DNA of 64,000 nucleotides from Ligula intestinalis (GCA_036362985.1 JAYGXS010000009.1:15970206-16034205), one strand, 5' to 3'. Shown: positions 1-31,020, counted from the stretch's first letter. The notes: generated by a model not told the origin, from the sequence alone. Numbers and translations are program-made.

Positions 1-2589
1 TGGCTGCCTGCGCAACACGTCGTCTCTTTCTTTTTACTCCTCCTTCAAGACTGTTTCCGCCACTTCACAGCGTTACGCAAGAAATTGAAGGTATAGTCGG
101 AAGGGACACCCCTCTCCTTTAAGCTACCGGCATTTCCGTGCTTATTCCGGGGGTGCATTGTGACCGAGATAGTTGCAAGTTCTTAAATTGCACTGTTTTT
201 TTCAACCGAAAGAAAACCGCGAATATATTGCGACAAAAATAATCCGACTGACCTTTAAAGGGCATTACAATCTGGCCACATGAAGCCTTAAGTTTGAGTG
301 GTGCCATGTGATTTATTTGGCAAGGCATTGAACATTGCGCGAAAAAAGCCCCATGGGATGTTTAGTTCGCGAGTTTTGCAGAATTTCCTCCGACTAAAGA
401 TCCTACATCCTCGAAAAAAAAAACGCTAAATCTGTTGATTTGGAAGTGCTAACAGTTCACACAATTCGAAGAGAAGAGCATGGGTCGAACTGTCCAGGTC
501 TATGGCCACGGATCGTCGCGCGTGGAGAAGCGCCATACGGGACATAATTGAGGCCGGCTAGATCAGTCATGCTCGCAGCCGTAACAAGTAAAAGTAAAGT
601 AAGTACATAAATCAAACTTTCCAGACTGGCCGTTTGCGGTGTCGCCAATTTTCCGAAAGGACTTCGTTGTGGGAGTGGCCAAATACTCAATAACATTGCC
701 ACTCGTTCGTGTGCGTTCACCGATTGTCAACGGAAGTCACTCGTCCCCCTCTGCCGTGGGTCTCATTGTCGAGCCTTACCAACAGCCGCACAGCGACTAG
801 TAGTAGGAACGAGTTAGTTCCATTAACCATCGGTGAGCCTTCATCAACGAGTGAAAATATCGCCCACTGTAAACTGGCAAGACAACGAGCTCGTGGCACA
901 ATGCATAGAGTGTCAAACTTCCGATCAAAATAGGTCGCGATTTTGAGTCTCGGGTGGTGCACCACTTGGGGTTGGGTCTGACTGGCTGACAACATGGGCT
1001 AATGAGCCAAATACAGTCATCCCAGTCTCCCTTCTCTTTGCTAGCTATGCTACTGGCTTAATAACATTACCGAAAAAGACAAGGCTGACCAGAGTGATAG
1101 CTCCAGGCTTGTTAACCGTCATTAGCTAGCCATACGCAAAACTTGTTGTTTGGAAGTAAAATAACCTAAGCATTGAGCCACGCGCTCGTTATCGGTTGTA
1201 GGGGGTTTAAGCAATGAGCGTGCTCGTAGCCATACAGTCGTCAGGCCAGATTCCAGATTATGTGCACAAGGCACTAGAAAGGGGGATTTATTGTGCACAG
1301 AACCCTGAGTCGTTGTCACGAGCAGCAGTGGCCACAGGCGAAGTCAAGGCTAGTGTTGACTACGTCCAGTCAGGCCTAAGAACGCGAATCGTTAATAGAC
1401 GCCATAAACGCTAGCGCCGGCTTGGTCAGTAGCCATTGCTTTCTGAGACAGTAATTGGGAGTTCTGTGTGCCATAAATCCCCACCACAACAACCTGGAAT
1501 TTGTAGCGTCCAAGTAGTGTTTTTACTCGGAGCACTACAATCATCAAATCGAATCCCAAGTTGAAGGTAAAAGGCAGAAGTCACCAGTAAGTGGGTTTTA
1601 TTGTGCACAGAACCTCGAGTTTTTTTCCCAGGCATACCGTAATGCTATTTTAGCCGCTGTGTGGTCACTAGCCGGACTCTCGGGGGAACTCCAAGGCACA
1701 ATCCGGACGACCATACCCCGTAACGCTATCGGTGAACGTCCTTCTACCTCAGATAGATCTTCAAGAGTTGAACTTCTCGCGAGTTTCGCTCATAAACTTC
1801 TACAGCTGGCAGGTGGCCCTATTTCGGTTTTGTTGGGATCCAACTTCGTCCAAAATCAATTTCGACAGTTTCACTGTCTTCTAATGATTGAAGAAAAGTG
1901 ATCTAGTAGCCACTTCCACGATAACCTTACACTTTCAAGATTATGAGCATATCTGTATCAGAAAATCATCCACTATTCCAACTTTCCCTTCCAAGTACTC
2001 GTTATTTCCGATAGGAAGCGCGGGATCCTCCGGGGCTGGAGAAGATCTGATCCCAACATATGTCCTAGAGAAATTAGGAAATTTTGGGGTAAGTTGACTC
2101 AAAGCCATAATATCCCTGAGTGGTAATGGATTCAAGATCGCATGGAGTTTGGCCAGGGAATGCTGTTGTAGCTTGGGCGAGGTATTTACCCAGCCGACTT
2201 TCTTGCAGCAGAGAATTTCTGATTTATCGCGGAACCTAGGGTCGCAAGATATGGTAAAGCGATAAATCATTAAGAATCAAAAAAGTATTGCTAACAAGAG
2301 AGGCAATCATTACACTTGCTCTTTTGTTACTCCTCATTATCCACTCAGTCTCTTTAACCACGGGGCTGGGTTGAGTTTAACGCTTTACTGATTGACCCGC
2401 AATCTCATCCTACCAACAGATGCAATCGGCTAATGCCCCCTGCTTTTGATTCGTATCATTTGCAAAGGCTGGCGGCAGGCGAGTTCTTTTCCCATAACAC
2501 CGCACAGTGGAACCTCGGGTAACAGGCAGCCCCATCTACAGAAATTTTAGCTAACGAGCGAGCCATTCAGTTAATGACTGAATGGTGAC
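1..2589. other. noncoding repeat-rich stretch
   Basis: I see no convincing gene here. The short open frames lack splice context and overlap repeats. A short exon of the downstream PHAF1-like gene could hide in this stretch, but I could not identify one. The interval holds two copies of a dispersed repeat that recurs near 18.5 kb, and a piece (about 960-1090) of a palindromic repeat found again at 7.4-7.8, 9.7-9.9 and 19.1-19.3 kb. Confidence 0.6.
1190..1690. repeat. dispersed repeat, two tandem-like copies
   Basis: Copies at about 1190-1400 and 1490-1690 share a phrase like TTTATTGTGCACAGAACC preceded by a caatcatcaa-type block. A third copy lies at about 18480-18670. All three are diverged, have no coding potential and are probably remnants of one mobile element. 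Confidence 0.6.
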
Positions 2590-3420
2590 CCCATCTCAGA
2601 AGGGTGTTGGCCCAGGCTTCATGCAGGGCTACTCTCACCCTTCTGAATGCATATGCAATGTCAGACTTCGGTTAACCACGGCCCCTGCGGCCTGGTAGGT
2701 GCTGGCACTTTCTCTCGGTTCTGATTCCCTGTCGGTGTATGCGCTGGCGCTCCCACTGTGTTTCAGGCACCACCTAAGGTGCCCAAGCAGCAAGGCGGTC
2801 GCTAGACGGTGGGGGAGAGAGTGAGATCGACCCTCAGTGCGTTTCACTCCTCAATAAAATGAATATGAATGCGCTTGAATCTATCACGATGCGCTTAAAG
2901 CCGTGGCTTGGAGGGGTTTGCCAACTGACGGGAAAAATCGGGCCACCTACGTTGCTGCTCCTCTAGTACGCGTGTGTTTGTGTATGCGTATGTGAGGAGA
3001 TGGAGGACTGAGAGTCAGACTGCAATGGCTCCTTAATATGGCTTTTATGGCGCTCCCACACACGTGGGAGCCTACCTAGCGAGTTGGCTAAGTCAAGTGT
3101 CCGCGTGTTGAGTGACTATCGCGCCAGCCATAGACACCCTCCCTTATTCCCGGTCTTATTGAATTTTTCGTTACACCGGAAACGGAGGTGGGAGTGGCGT
3201 GTGAGTGGGCAGATTCTCCGCGAGTCTGCTTTAACTCCTGTTTGCGTTCGCGGTAGTTCGTTGCGTTGCTTCTGCTTGCTGTGGCCTTCGTGAAGCTTGC
3301 CCAGCTTGCCTTAGTGTCTGCTTCGGCTTGCTTCATCGTTTGCTGCGGCCTGTTGGAGCCCGCGGTGCCCATCGTCCAAATCGATGGGGAAACTGTCGCC
3401 TGTGTCCGCCGTTGAGCCTT
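2590..3420 (-). repeat. long inverted repeat, copy 1
   Basis: The reverse complement of this stretch matches 12280-13135 along nearly its whole length. Translating the two copies on opposite strands gives clearly homologous peptides (3372-3088 on - and 12315-12611 on +), both opening with MGT.RSN.PQQT. I take the shared frame to be coincidental conservation of a repeat and not a gene, because the copies differ freely and no domain is recognisable. A partial third copy lies at 4490-4690 in the same orientation as this one. Confidence 0.7.
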
Positions 3421-3669
3421 GCCGGCAGGGCATGGGTCCTCGATCGCCTGCAGCCAGTAAGTGAACTGATGCAGTTTGATTGGCTGAGATTCGCAAGACG
3501 AGTGTGTTTCACATGACCAGCTCGGTGCCGGAACGGATTAAACTCCTCAACTGAGGTTCCACTGTATTTGTTAATCTATTGGTTGTCAAATTGGCACACC
3601 AGGTTTTTGCTCTCATCTCATCTCACCTCCCATCCCCTCCCTTTTTTGTTGCCCCTTCCTGCCTTTCAG

Positions 3670-22238
<18,569 letters not shown>

Positions 22239-22582
22239 CTGTGAGGCGTGATAGTCCCTCACGTTGCCCATTTACCTCCCACGTTCATTTTTTTGCGGTT
22301 TTCTGTATTCTACGACATTCTCTGCCAGCCCTCTGATCACGATGACTTTAAAATATATATGTATACTTTTGTTCTCCCCTTATTTTCATGTCGAAAAGTG
22401 CTATCTTCCAGCCGCCCCTGCCCCCCCCCCGCTTATCTGTAGTCCAACGACATACTTGACGGTCATTTCCGTCCCTGTGGCGTGCCACAATTCTGTCCAT
22501 CCTTTTATTGCTGCTACTCCTGCTGATCTATCATTAATAGCACACATGTGTAACTAATCGATTTTTCAACTTCAGACGATCG

Positions 22583-22588
22583 AATAAA
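22583..22588 (+). terminator. candidate polyadenylation signal for the PHAF1-like gene
   Basis: AATAAA lies about 345 bases past the stop codon on the coding strand. It is the first canonical signal I noticed downstream, so its use is plausible but unproven. Confidence 0.4.
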
Positions 22589-22589
22589 A

Positions 22590-24880
22590 TGTGAAGGCAC
22601 GTGCTTTTTTTTCTTAAGGGGTATATTTTCTCTACTTTACCTCCAACGGCAATGCCTATTTCCGTTAAATACGCTGAGCTAACTCTTGCTATACTCGTGT
22701 ATAACTGCGAACAAAATGCTTTGATTGGCTTCTGTAGTGCATGCGTTTTAGTTGACACATCAAGTCACCTGATGGATAAGTGCGTGTGTAAACGTATGCT
22801 ATTACTCCTGGATGTGTCCCCCAACGTATGTCAGACTGTCTCACGGCACGCATTTTCATGCCCACTTTTTTCATAATGCTTCGTATGGTACCGCAACACC
22901 TCATTCTAAGTTGTGTTCTGCTTGGCTCCAAAACATCATATACTTCTAAAACTTTATATTGACTGTAAATGCGCAATGATAGCTCTGCATTATTATGGAC
23001 AGTAAGGCATTTCCTGCCTTCAAACCTTCGAATATATATATATATATGAGCTGTGCGTGCATGTGTGGTGTGCCTTATGTGTAGCCCTATCGCTGCACCT
23101 AAATTTTCTTCGAAAGTCCCAGCTGCTACGATCTGGCCCAGTTCTGAAACGCCAGTGGGGAGAACGTTGTATTCTGCACGGTACTGTTGGATAATAATTT
23201 GGTATCTTTACAGATATATGCTTGAAAAGAATCGGAGCCATGGGGGATTTCACTTCACTCTTGAAGCTCTCACCCAAAAGTCATATTTTATAGTTCAGTT
23301 TGAGGTTTTCAAACCAATATGGTTTCTCTCAACACGACTCTCGAGTTTACGTTTAAAATAGGCAATTCAAGGGACCTATACTCATTTCTCTTAATAAGCC
23401 GGATTTAATAGTCGAACTAGAGCAGATCTGAAGCCGACAGAGCAGTGAACCGAGGGTGAGACAATGGAGTATCGTCACAACGCATCCAGCGAGGTCATGT
23501 GCGAGTCAGCCTTGAAGAGGATCGGCCATCACTGGTGTGCCCATCTAACTAGTCTTAATGCTTCAGCCTTGTAATAAGCGCCTGCACATGGACCACAACA
23601 GACCTTCCCACCACGTCAGACAATGTGTACAATCTCTTCGCCCATCGGCTCGGAAAGTCGACTGAATAGGGCAAAGAACGTGACGTCAACTCTGGGGAAT
23701 CCACTTACATTGCACATCGGCGCATTCTCTTCTGTACCAAATACGACGTGCTTCAATCTGTCCTGACGCACGTATAGTCGTGCCTGTGCGGAATGCTAAC
23801 ACCGTCCATGTCAGTGTTCCGTTTGAGCTTCCTTCTTAACATTGCCTTTATGCCATTCCAACGGCTGTAGCCACGGCCGAAGACGCTGGTATTATCACAC
23901 ACAAAGCTAAGCACCGGAAATAACTTTGACTTAGAACTATCGTATAAGGTTTCAGTAAGTCATTGTTCTCGTTCGATTAACAGGTAGTAAGATTAAAATA
24001 AGTAGACTATACGTCTAGTAAGAAGGATATTTATATATCTGGAGATATGGGTCTTATAGGATGGGAATTATTTGTCTGGGCGGGAAATAACGCCGACATG
24101 CTTCATAAATAAGTGGTGAAAATGCAGCGCTGTGGGCTACTGCATGGAAAAAATATCGATAGTTACGATAACGAGAGAGGGTGGGAAGTGCCTTGCGAAA
24201 AATATCGCTGGACTAGAGTTGGAGGCTTTGAGGGAAAGGGCACCGGCCATCCCAACTGTTACGATGTTATATCATCTGCATCTGCGCCAAGTGTTAATTC
24301 TGTTCCAACTGCCCAGCCAAATTCGTAGGGAATTGTATGACCTACTTCTGAAATGCATCACTGTCCTCAAAGCTAATGAATTTGACGTTAGGGAGTAAGG
24401 ATGCGCTCTCCTCGATCCCACCGCAGTCACCATTGCAGTGTCCATCTGAAAAGGTTTGACCGGGACAATTTCTGCATTTTAAAAAATAAGGATATCTTGA
24501 ATGTCCATTGATGAGGTATTCAATCTTCAACGCACTCTCAGATTTATCCATTTCAAGAATTTCAGAGAAATACAAAAAAATCCACTTGTTCTATGGGGTT
24601 ATTGAAGTTTGGTATGCAAATGTATATCCGATGGTATGGACGCATATGTACAAGTAGTAGTTTACACGACTAGCCATGAATGGATGAATTGGGGAGAAAA
24701 AAAACAACGATAAAAAACGGAAAAGCATAACACAAACCTGACTTCTCGGGTTTGCAGATTCGTGTTTTGATTAAATCTATGTGCAGCATGTGGCCCGCGT
24801 TTACTTTAAAAAGACGTCACTCGGACCATCGGGAATTTAGGAAATCCTCTTGAAAATATTTTCTCTGCCTCGTGTCCCCC
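22590..24880. other. intergenic, no gene seen
   Basis: The stretch is AT-rich with no frame above about 100 codons and no exon-like segment that I can support. A short TA run lies near 23034-23046. Confidence 0.55.
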
Positions 24881-25480
24881 AGAACCTAGATGTTTCCATT
24901 AACCACCGCTGAATCACACGAAGCCACNNNNNNNNNNATGTTTCCATTAACCACCGCTGAATCACACGAAGCCACGCGGAAGTAATCAGTCTAAAATGCG
25001 GCAGTTTCGTTGAATACTCACCTTCATCAGATCACCCACACCTATTTCTGCTCTACTACTATCTTCCTAAGCAGTTTTTTTCTCTTGCACACTTTTTGAA
25101 CATGGAGGCCCGTTGAACACTGTCTCCATTTTCACTGTAAGAGTTTTTTTAACTGCCATAATTTTTCGTTTTTAGTTCAAAATTACCTGCAAAACATTGC
25201 TAAATGTTGCCCCAAAAGGACAATTTCTGCTGACATTATTACGACTTTTTACGTCTACTTGCACATATCGTCAAATTATTTTTTGACTTTTTATTTTTTT
25301 CGAAATTAACTTCGTATAGATAGTGCCGTACCGGCGCTGAAAAATATAAATTCCAAACCTAAATGCTACCAGTAACCACCGTTCAATCAAACGAAGCCAT
25401 GTGGTCATACTCAGTCTAAGCTGCTGCTGTTGCGTTGGCTACTAACAAGCATCAGACTTCCTACACCTATTTCTACTCTT
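24880..25480 (+). repeat. diverged tandem copies of a dispersed repeat
   Basis: The segment at 24880-25040 recurs at 25345-25480 (cattaaccaccgctgaatca against cagtaaccaccgttcaatca; acacctatttctrctct in both). The following 25040-25300 part recurs at 28100-28330, on the other side of a Penelope-like element. Confidence 0.65.
24928..24937. other. assembly gap (10 N) flanked by identical 38-mers
   Basis: The 38 bases before the gap (24890-24927) are identical to the 38 after it (24938-24975). This is the pattern left when a scaffolder abuts two contigs that actually overlap, so the gap and one copy are probably artefacts. Confidence 0.9.
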
Positions 25481-25484
25481 ATAA

Positions 25485-26110
25485 TAAGGTTTACTTGTAA
25501 AGCACATCTGCGGCGCCGTCAAAAACCCCGTAAGCCAGGGAAAAACCTAAAAAAGCCCCTTATCTTGCAGTCACTATTGACTTTGTTTTGTCTTATGCTT
25601 GGTCAATAGTGTGCACAATAAGGAGTTTGTTTGAAGTGAAGAAAAAACCCGACTTTAAAGGTACAATACTTGCAAAACATGAAAAAAAATAGCCATACAT
25701 TATACATGCTACTATTTCATAGTAAGAATACGTTGGGTCTGGAAAAACTGTCATTTCATTCATCTAAGGTGGATTTAGCCGCGGCCAATTCGAAGGTGAA
25801 GTAAACACCTGAGGGCATCACATCATCCGCTCGGTACGGAGATTACAGTATTTGCCCATTGGCGGGATTTTGATAAATAGATGGGACGTTGCAGATGGCT
25901 GCGGTGGGTCGAGGCAGCTGGAAGCTGATTGCGAAGCAGACGGCAGAAGACGCTTGGCCTTTCGGTTCTCGTCTATCCAATCTTGCTGAGATATAAATCT
26001 TGCTATTACATCTTGCTTAACATTTATACTACTGATAGGTTATAAGAGGAAGCAATATATATTTTAGTATGATTGTGGAGAAATCTTTTTCCTTCATAAT
26101 GATTTTTATA
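25485..26110 (+). repeat. ~600-bp direct repeat, copy 1
   Basis: It aligns along its length with 30196-30890: ataataaggttta, gtaaagcacat, gcgccgtc, ggtcaatagtgtgc, aataaggagtttgtttgaag and atagatgggacgttgcagat recur in order. No coding potential. Confidence 0.75.
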
Positions 26111-26129
26111 AATTTTGACATATAAGTCG

Positions 26130-26760
26130 AAGATCATTAGAATGAATCAAATTCTTTTACTTTTAATTTTCTGATTTTTAAGGACTAGAATGGGAGGTAA
26201 GGCATACTTTTGTGTGGCTTCTGCTTTGCTGCAACCATTCAAAAGGCCCTTAGTAGTAGCCAGTTTCCCTCACAGCATTTGAAAACTCTCCAGGGATATT
26301 ATATCCCGTTTGGTCTGAATTCAATGTTGAAGCACTGATTGCAAAAGTGTCCTATTCTATTCAACAATATATGCGTGATGTCATTTGAGAAAAGCTGTTT
26401 GGTCTTCCTTATAAATTCAAATATACCATAATTTTTTCGAATATCATTAGGTAGGGTATTGCATATGATCGCATATCTTATGGTGTAGAAATTTGATCAC
26501 TGGGCCGTCCTAGCTTAAGGGCTATGTATCGTATATTCGTTGTTTCTGGTGAGACGGAAACTATTTATTTTGTTAACATATTGTTTCTAAGGATGTAACA
26601 AGTATGTTTTACTTTAAATAGAAAATTTAAACCATTTTGGAGTCGCCTTTGCCAGAGGGGTTTAAGACAATATCTATAGTACATTATTGTACGTATAGGA
26701 GTCTCGAGTGTCATCGCGTTTAGACAGAAATAAAGTAAACCGCTTCTGAATTTTTTCTAG
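26130..26760 (-). repeat. decayed LINE 3' end
   Basis: On the minus strand this aligns with 35850-36345, where the frame reads RSNFYTIRYAIIWNAQPNDI, the W-N-x-(L/Q)-P motif typical of the C-terminus of CR1/jockey-type RT ORFs. The copy here is interrupted and keeps only scattered codons. Confidence 0.6.
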
Positions 26761-26844
26761 TTTTTTCTGTCATCTGATGACATGGTACCGAAAAATATTG
26801 AGCGGTAGTCTAGAATAGGTAAAACTCTGAAGAAAGGGGGGCGT

Positions 26845-28100
26845 TCACCGGGCGAGGTTTATTACAAGTCTGACGTTTCGGGTAGTGGTCTTGTCTACCG
26901 CTTCTTCAGAGAATGGATACTCTGGCTCAAAATTCTCGTCTTTATGCCGTCCTTTCTTGCGTGTGCCCGTTTGAACAATCATGTTTGAGCCACTCTGTGG
27001 GTCTCTGGCCACGTCCTCGGCCTCCTGCCTGTCATTCGGTCTCCTGCCTGTCACCGTGTCGTCCTTTGTGACCCCATGACTGGTGCTCGGGATAAGAACG
27101 TCGGCCGCGGCGGCGGCGGCTGAGCGCGTGATAATGCAGCTTGCACTGGTGTCGGCCCCTCTGTGTTCATTCCGTCACCTCCCATGGTGTCTCGAGTGGT
27201 TTCCGGCCTGCCCACGCCGGCCGTAATTTTGGCTACCCGCGTGCTAACCTCAAGTGCGTCGGTTTTGGCCTCCTGAGCGTTCGGTCCATCGTCTCCCGTC
27301 ACGCCCGGACTTGTTCCTGGCCCCCGTTGTTGGATGTTGTGTCCGTCCCCGGATAGGAAGGTCCTTAAAACAACATAGGGGGCCGGTAAATTTATATGGC
27401 GGTTGACTGAAAAATTGGTCGACATCCAGGCCTCTTTAATCTGCCTTGATGCGTGATCATCACCTCGGCCCACAATTTCAACTGCGTCAAAGTTGAAGTC
27501 GTGCCCCATCGCCGCAGCATGGGAAGCTACCCCTGACTTTGGGTCCAGCCTCCTCACGGCCCGCTTATGCTCCTGCATCTGCGTTTGAAGTTGTCGGCCG
27601 GTTTCCCCAGCATAATTGCACGTCCCGCAGCTGCACTGAAGTCGGTATACAACGCCTGACTTATCCTGTTTATGTATAGGGTCTTTCGGCCGCATAACTT
27701 GTCGGATGGTGCAGGTAGGCTTGTGCGCAACCCCTATTCCAAGAGGCGCGAGAGATCTAGCCACAACGTCGGAAACGCCTTTCATGTACGGGATGCTCCG
27801 CCACGTCTTTGATAAGCAGGGTTCCTCGGTTCGTGGTTTTGGTGGCATTTGAACCCGTTCAACAAACGCTCGTGGATAGCCATTCGTTCTGAATAGTTCT
27901 CGGAGGAGCTTTGTCTCGTCCCGTTTGGCAGCTGGCGTGCTGCTTGTGTTGTAGCGGATGATTGCTATTGTACCTCAAGATTTGGGACGTGTTTGTAGGT
28001 TTACGGTAGACCGACGTCGCTAGTTTGCCGTCCGCTTGGCGGCATACGAGAACGTCTAGGTACGGAAGTCGGCCCTCCATCTCTTCTTCCATCGTGAACT
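26845..28100 (-). pseudogene. Penelope-like element, C-terminal RT and GIY-YIG endonuclease, frameshifted
   Basis: The frame from 28092 encodes the RT thumb-side motif GRLPYLDVLV and YRKPTNT, then stops at 27859. A +1 shift continues from 27848 for 265 codons with a GIY-YIG nuclease: GVVYRLQCSCG at residues 65-75 and YAGETGRQLQTQMQEH at 79-94. A second shift near 27051 leads into a short tail frame ending at 26845. Penelope-like elements are retrotransposons with a telomerase-like RT fused to this nuclease. The RT core is missing: the element stops at 28100 against a dispersed repeat, so it is 5'-truncated. A hammerhead-like motif closes the 3' end. Confidence 0.88.
26872..26909 (-). ncRNA. 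hammerhead-like motif at the Penelope 3' end
   Basis: The minus strand reads CTGAAGA, a stem II with GGTAG...CTACC, then GAAACGTC with the self-complementary ACGT. The first box is CTGAAGA, which still fits CTGANGA. It overlaps the last codons of the element's tail frame, so the same bases may serve as coding sequence and ribozyme. Confidence 0.5.
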
Positions 28101-28330
28101 CTGTCTACTACTCTGTGTTATCTTCCTAAGCAGTTTTTTTCTCTTACACGCTTTTTGGAAGTGGAGGCCCGTTGAACGCTGCCTCAATTTTCACTGTAAG
28201 AGTTTTTTTACTGCCTTTATTTTTAAGATTTTAGGTTCACAATTAACTGCAAAGCATCGCTAATATTGCCCTAAAAGGACAATTACTACTGGCATTATTA
28301 CAGCATTCTACGTTTATCTGCGCACATTTT
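28100..28330 (+). repeat. copy of the 25.04-25.30 kb repeat
   Basis: tatcttcctaagcagttttt, ggaggcccgttgaac and ttttcactgtaagagttttt are shared with 25060-25160. It abuts the truncated end of the Penelope-like element. Confidence 0.7.
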
Positions 28331-28381
28331 AAAATTCTTAATATTGATCCAAGTGTGATTAGACTCACGGTGTGAAGCGCG

Positions 28382-28463
28382 ACATTCGTAGTTCAAGTGG
28401 GTAGAGCGTTGGCTTGGCTAAAAGGCTACTCTCCTATGCGGGTTCGAATCCCGCCGAATGCCA
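28382..28463 (+). tRNA. tRNA-like sequence, probably pseudogene or SINE head
   Basis: The T arm is perfect (GCGGG-TTCGAAT-CCCGC) and the acceptor stem pairs in six of seven positions (ACATTCG with CGAATGC). The D arm GTTC/GAGC pairs, and a pol III-type T6 run follows at 28469-28474. The anticodon arm does not form a clean five-pair stem with a seven-base loop, so no anticodon can be read with confidence. The general look is of a serine-type tRNA with an extended variable arm. I rate a functional gene unlikely. Confidence 0.45.
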
Positions 28464-29339
28464 TGATCTTTTTTCACAATTGGGTCAACTACATTAACAA
28501 AATCTGCCAAACCAAAATAATAAATTCGTTTTTGACTTTATTTACGAAAGTAATTTTTATCGATAATGCTGGCACTAACAAATATAAATTTTTCAAATTC
28601 CAACTACCTGAACGACTGCCTTCGTTCTATTTTGCTCTTAACCGTTGGGTCGCAGCTAACCACCTTAAGGCTTGGGCGAACTTCCAGTATGCGAAGACAT
28701 ACCATTCATCTTTGTAAGCCTCAGCTTCCATATCCATCCTATCCCTGTCTTGCCACCGAGCCTAAATGGTTGAGAAGGTAGAGAGTGTGGTTGATCGTGT
28801 ACCATTCTGCCACCGCAAAACTTGTTCACGTGCAATTTACTGTCCTGCATCCACTAGGGTGTGGGTCACTAACTTAGTAGCGTCCTCGTTTTCAACCTGC
28901 TAACCAACACATTCTATCGTCATATTAATTGCGAGCGCAGCCCTGCCCACCTTTTATCGTTGGACCACTTCCTGCAGCAGCTTAAATGGTCATGGCCCCG
29001 TCTTTTGAAAGATGGAAATGCAACCCTGCCACTTCAGGGCGTAGCCTCAAGGTAAAAAAAACGAAAAAATTGTCAGGGTGCTGATTGGCTTATGAGAGGG
29101 GCGAAAACACCAGCTTGAAACGGCTATGAGCCTTGAAGAAAGATGCATTCAGAGATGTGAACGTCAAAAAAGTAAACTAAGAATTCTCTGAATTTCACCA
29201 AATTCACCCTCCAATATAATCGACGGTTTGCCGCTTTCTCCTACGGTGAAAAGAGTTGTTGTATATTGACCATAATTCAAAGTGTTATTTTTTGGTAGAA
29301 ATAAACACGTCGCCTTCTTTTCGCACTGATTATGATCAT

Positions 29340-29960
29340 TTTATGGAAATCTGTACTTCTGTGATAGACCTGGAATCCATCAAATAGGCTGAAAACAAGT
29401 AAGATAAATTCAGTGAAATCAGTTTCAACGTATGTAAGCTATATGTTGGCATCCAGCCTTCTTTTATAAGCAGAAATTGTATCCACGGTAACCATCTCGC
29501 TTGGTAGCGAGTTCCAAGCTCGTACCAATCCTTGGTTAAGTAAAAGCTTTGCGAAGTCCAAGCGAGTGTGCTCGTTTTTGAGCTTGTAATGATGGCCAAG
29601 TGGGTAAGTTGTGTTGGCTAACTCGAAGAAATCCTCTTGTTTCAGGGAGAAACTATGCCACCGGATTGTCCGAAATCTTTACAGCAGGCTACACTGTAAA
29701 TGGCTGTAAGACAGCGAACATAAGCCAAGCTTCATCAGTCCGTACTGGTATTGTAGGTCCCTAAGATCATCGACCACCTTTGTCGCCTTCCATTGCACTT
29801 GTTCGAGAAGGTCCATATTCCTTACTCTAAATAAGGCTTCGAATAAACTCAAAAGACGTTCCTGAAGAGATTTTAAACGCCCATCTGATCCACTCCAACG
29901 TACTATTAGCCTTCTGGACTGCCTATTGGCAGTGATCGGTTCCTCGGAGATAAATATTCC
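29340..29960 (-). pseudogene. LINE RT C-terminal remnant (CR1/jockey type)
   Basis: Minus-strand fragments in more than one frame read LEQVQWKATKVVDDLRDLQY, then LCSLSYSHL, then GLVRAWNSLPSEMVTVDTI and AYKRRLD. This is the order seen at the C-terminus of CR1/jockey-like RT ORFs. Only the 3' end is present and it is frame-broken. Confidence 0.75.
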
Positions 29961-30195
29961 TGATCATGGCAGGTTTGTTTAGAGAAACGTCCCCTTGCAT
30001 TTTTATTATTTGGCTACCTCTATGTTCAAATATTTTCCCCTCTGACAGTTCTCTCCCTCAATTGTGTCCTTAGTTCCCGCATTCTCCTCGGCTCGTGTCC
30101 CAGCTGAAAAAAACTTGCTTGCACTTTGAATCTTCATGTGCATTGGACTGTCAACACATAATATATACGGTGGGCTGTCATGAGCCATATAATAA

Positions 30196-30890
30196 TGATA
30201 ATAAGGTTTAGTTGTAAAGCACATGTTTGGCGCCGTCGAAAACCCCGGAAGGCAAGAAAAAACCTAACCCAAACCCCTTCTTTGGCAGTGACTATTGTAT
30301 TTGTTTTGGTCTTTTGCTAGGTCAATAGTGTGCGAAATAAGGAGTTTGTTTGAAGTGGAAAAAAACCTGAGTTCTAAGGTAAAATACTAGAAAAACATGA
30401 AATAAAATAACTTTACATTGTACGTGTTATAATAAGGTTTATTTGTAAAGCACATATTTGGCGCCGTCATGGTTTTATAGTAAGAATACTTGGGATCTGG
30501 AAAAACGGTAATGTCCATTAACTGAGGTATACTTAGCCGCGGTCAGTTTGAAGGCGAAAAAATCAGCTGAGGACATCGCATCTTCCGTATATATGGGTCT
30601 GCTCGATACGGAGATTACAATCAATGTCAATTGGCAGGAGTTTGATAATTAGATGGGACGTTGCAGATGTCTGAGGTGGGTCGAGGCACCTGCGAAGCAT
30701 CATCGTCATTCAAGTGCATCGGCAGAAGACATTTGGCCTTTCATTTGTCGAATATCTAAGTGAGATTGAGATTTACATGATTAGCATTTATACTTCTGAC
30801 ACATTATAAGAGGAAACAATATATATTTTAGCATAGTTGTAGAGAAAATTATTTTCTTTCATAATATATTTTTATAAACATTGAGATGGT
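30196..30890 (+). repeat. ~600-bp direct repeat, copy 2
   Basis: Partner of 25485-26110, about 4.7 kb away. It contains an extra internal repeat of its own first 40 bases at about 30427-30470 (ataataaggtttatttgtaa and so on). It ends at the 3' tail of the adjacent LINE. Confidence 0.75.
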
Positions 30891-30892
30891 AA

Positions 30893-30918
30893 GTCACTTA
30901 AGTCACTTTATTAAGGGA
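30893..30918 (-). repeat. LINE 3'-terminal short tandem repeat
   Basis: On the minus strand the element ends with AAGTGACTTAAGTGACTTA. CR1-type elements commonly end in a short tandem repeat instead of a poly(A), so this marks the 3' end of the 31-35.5 kb LINE. Confidence 0.55.
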
Positions 30919-31020
30919 AGAAGGCTTTCGCCCTTGAGCTCCCTATTCATAACCAAAATCGCATAATAAGTCCACCGTCACAAAAGTACACAATACAAAT
31001 GTACAAATGTAGGCTTAACA

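Noticed and set aside
28382..28463. Functional serine-type tRNA gene
   Set aside because: T arm, D arm and most of the acceptor pair, but the anticodon arm does not form a normal stem and loop. Kept only as a tRNA-like sequence.
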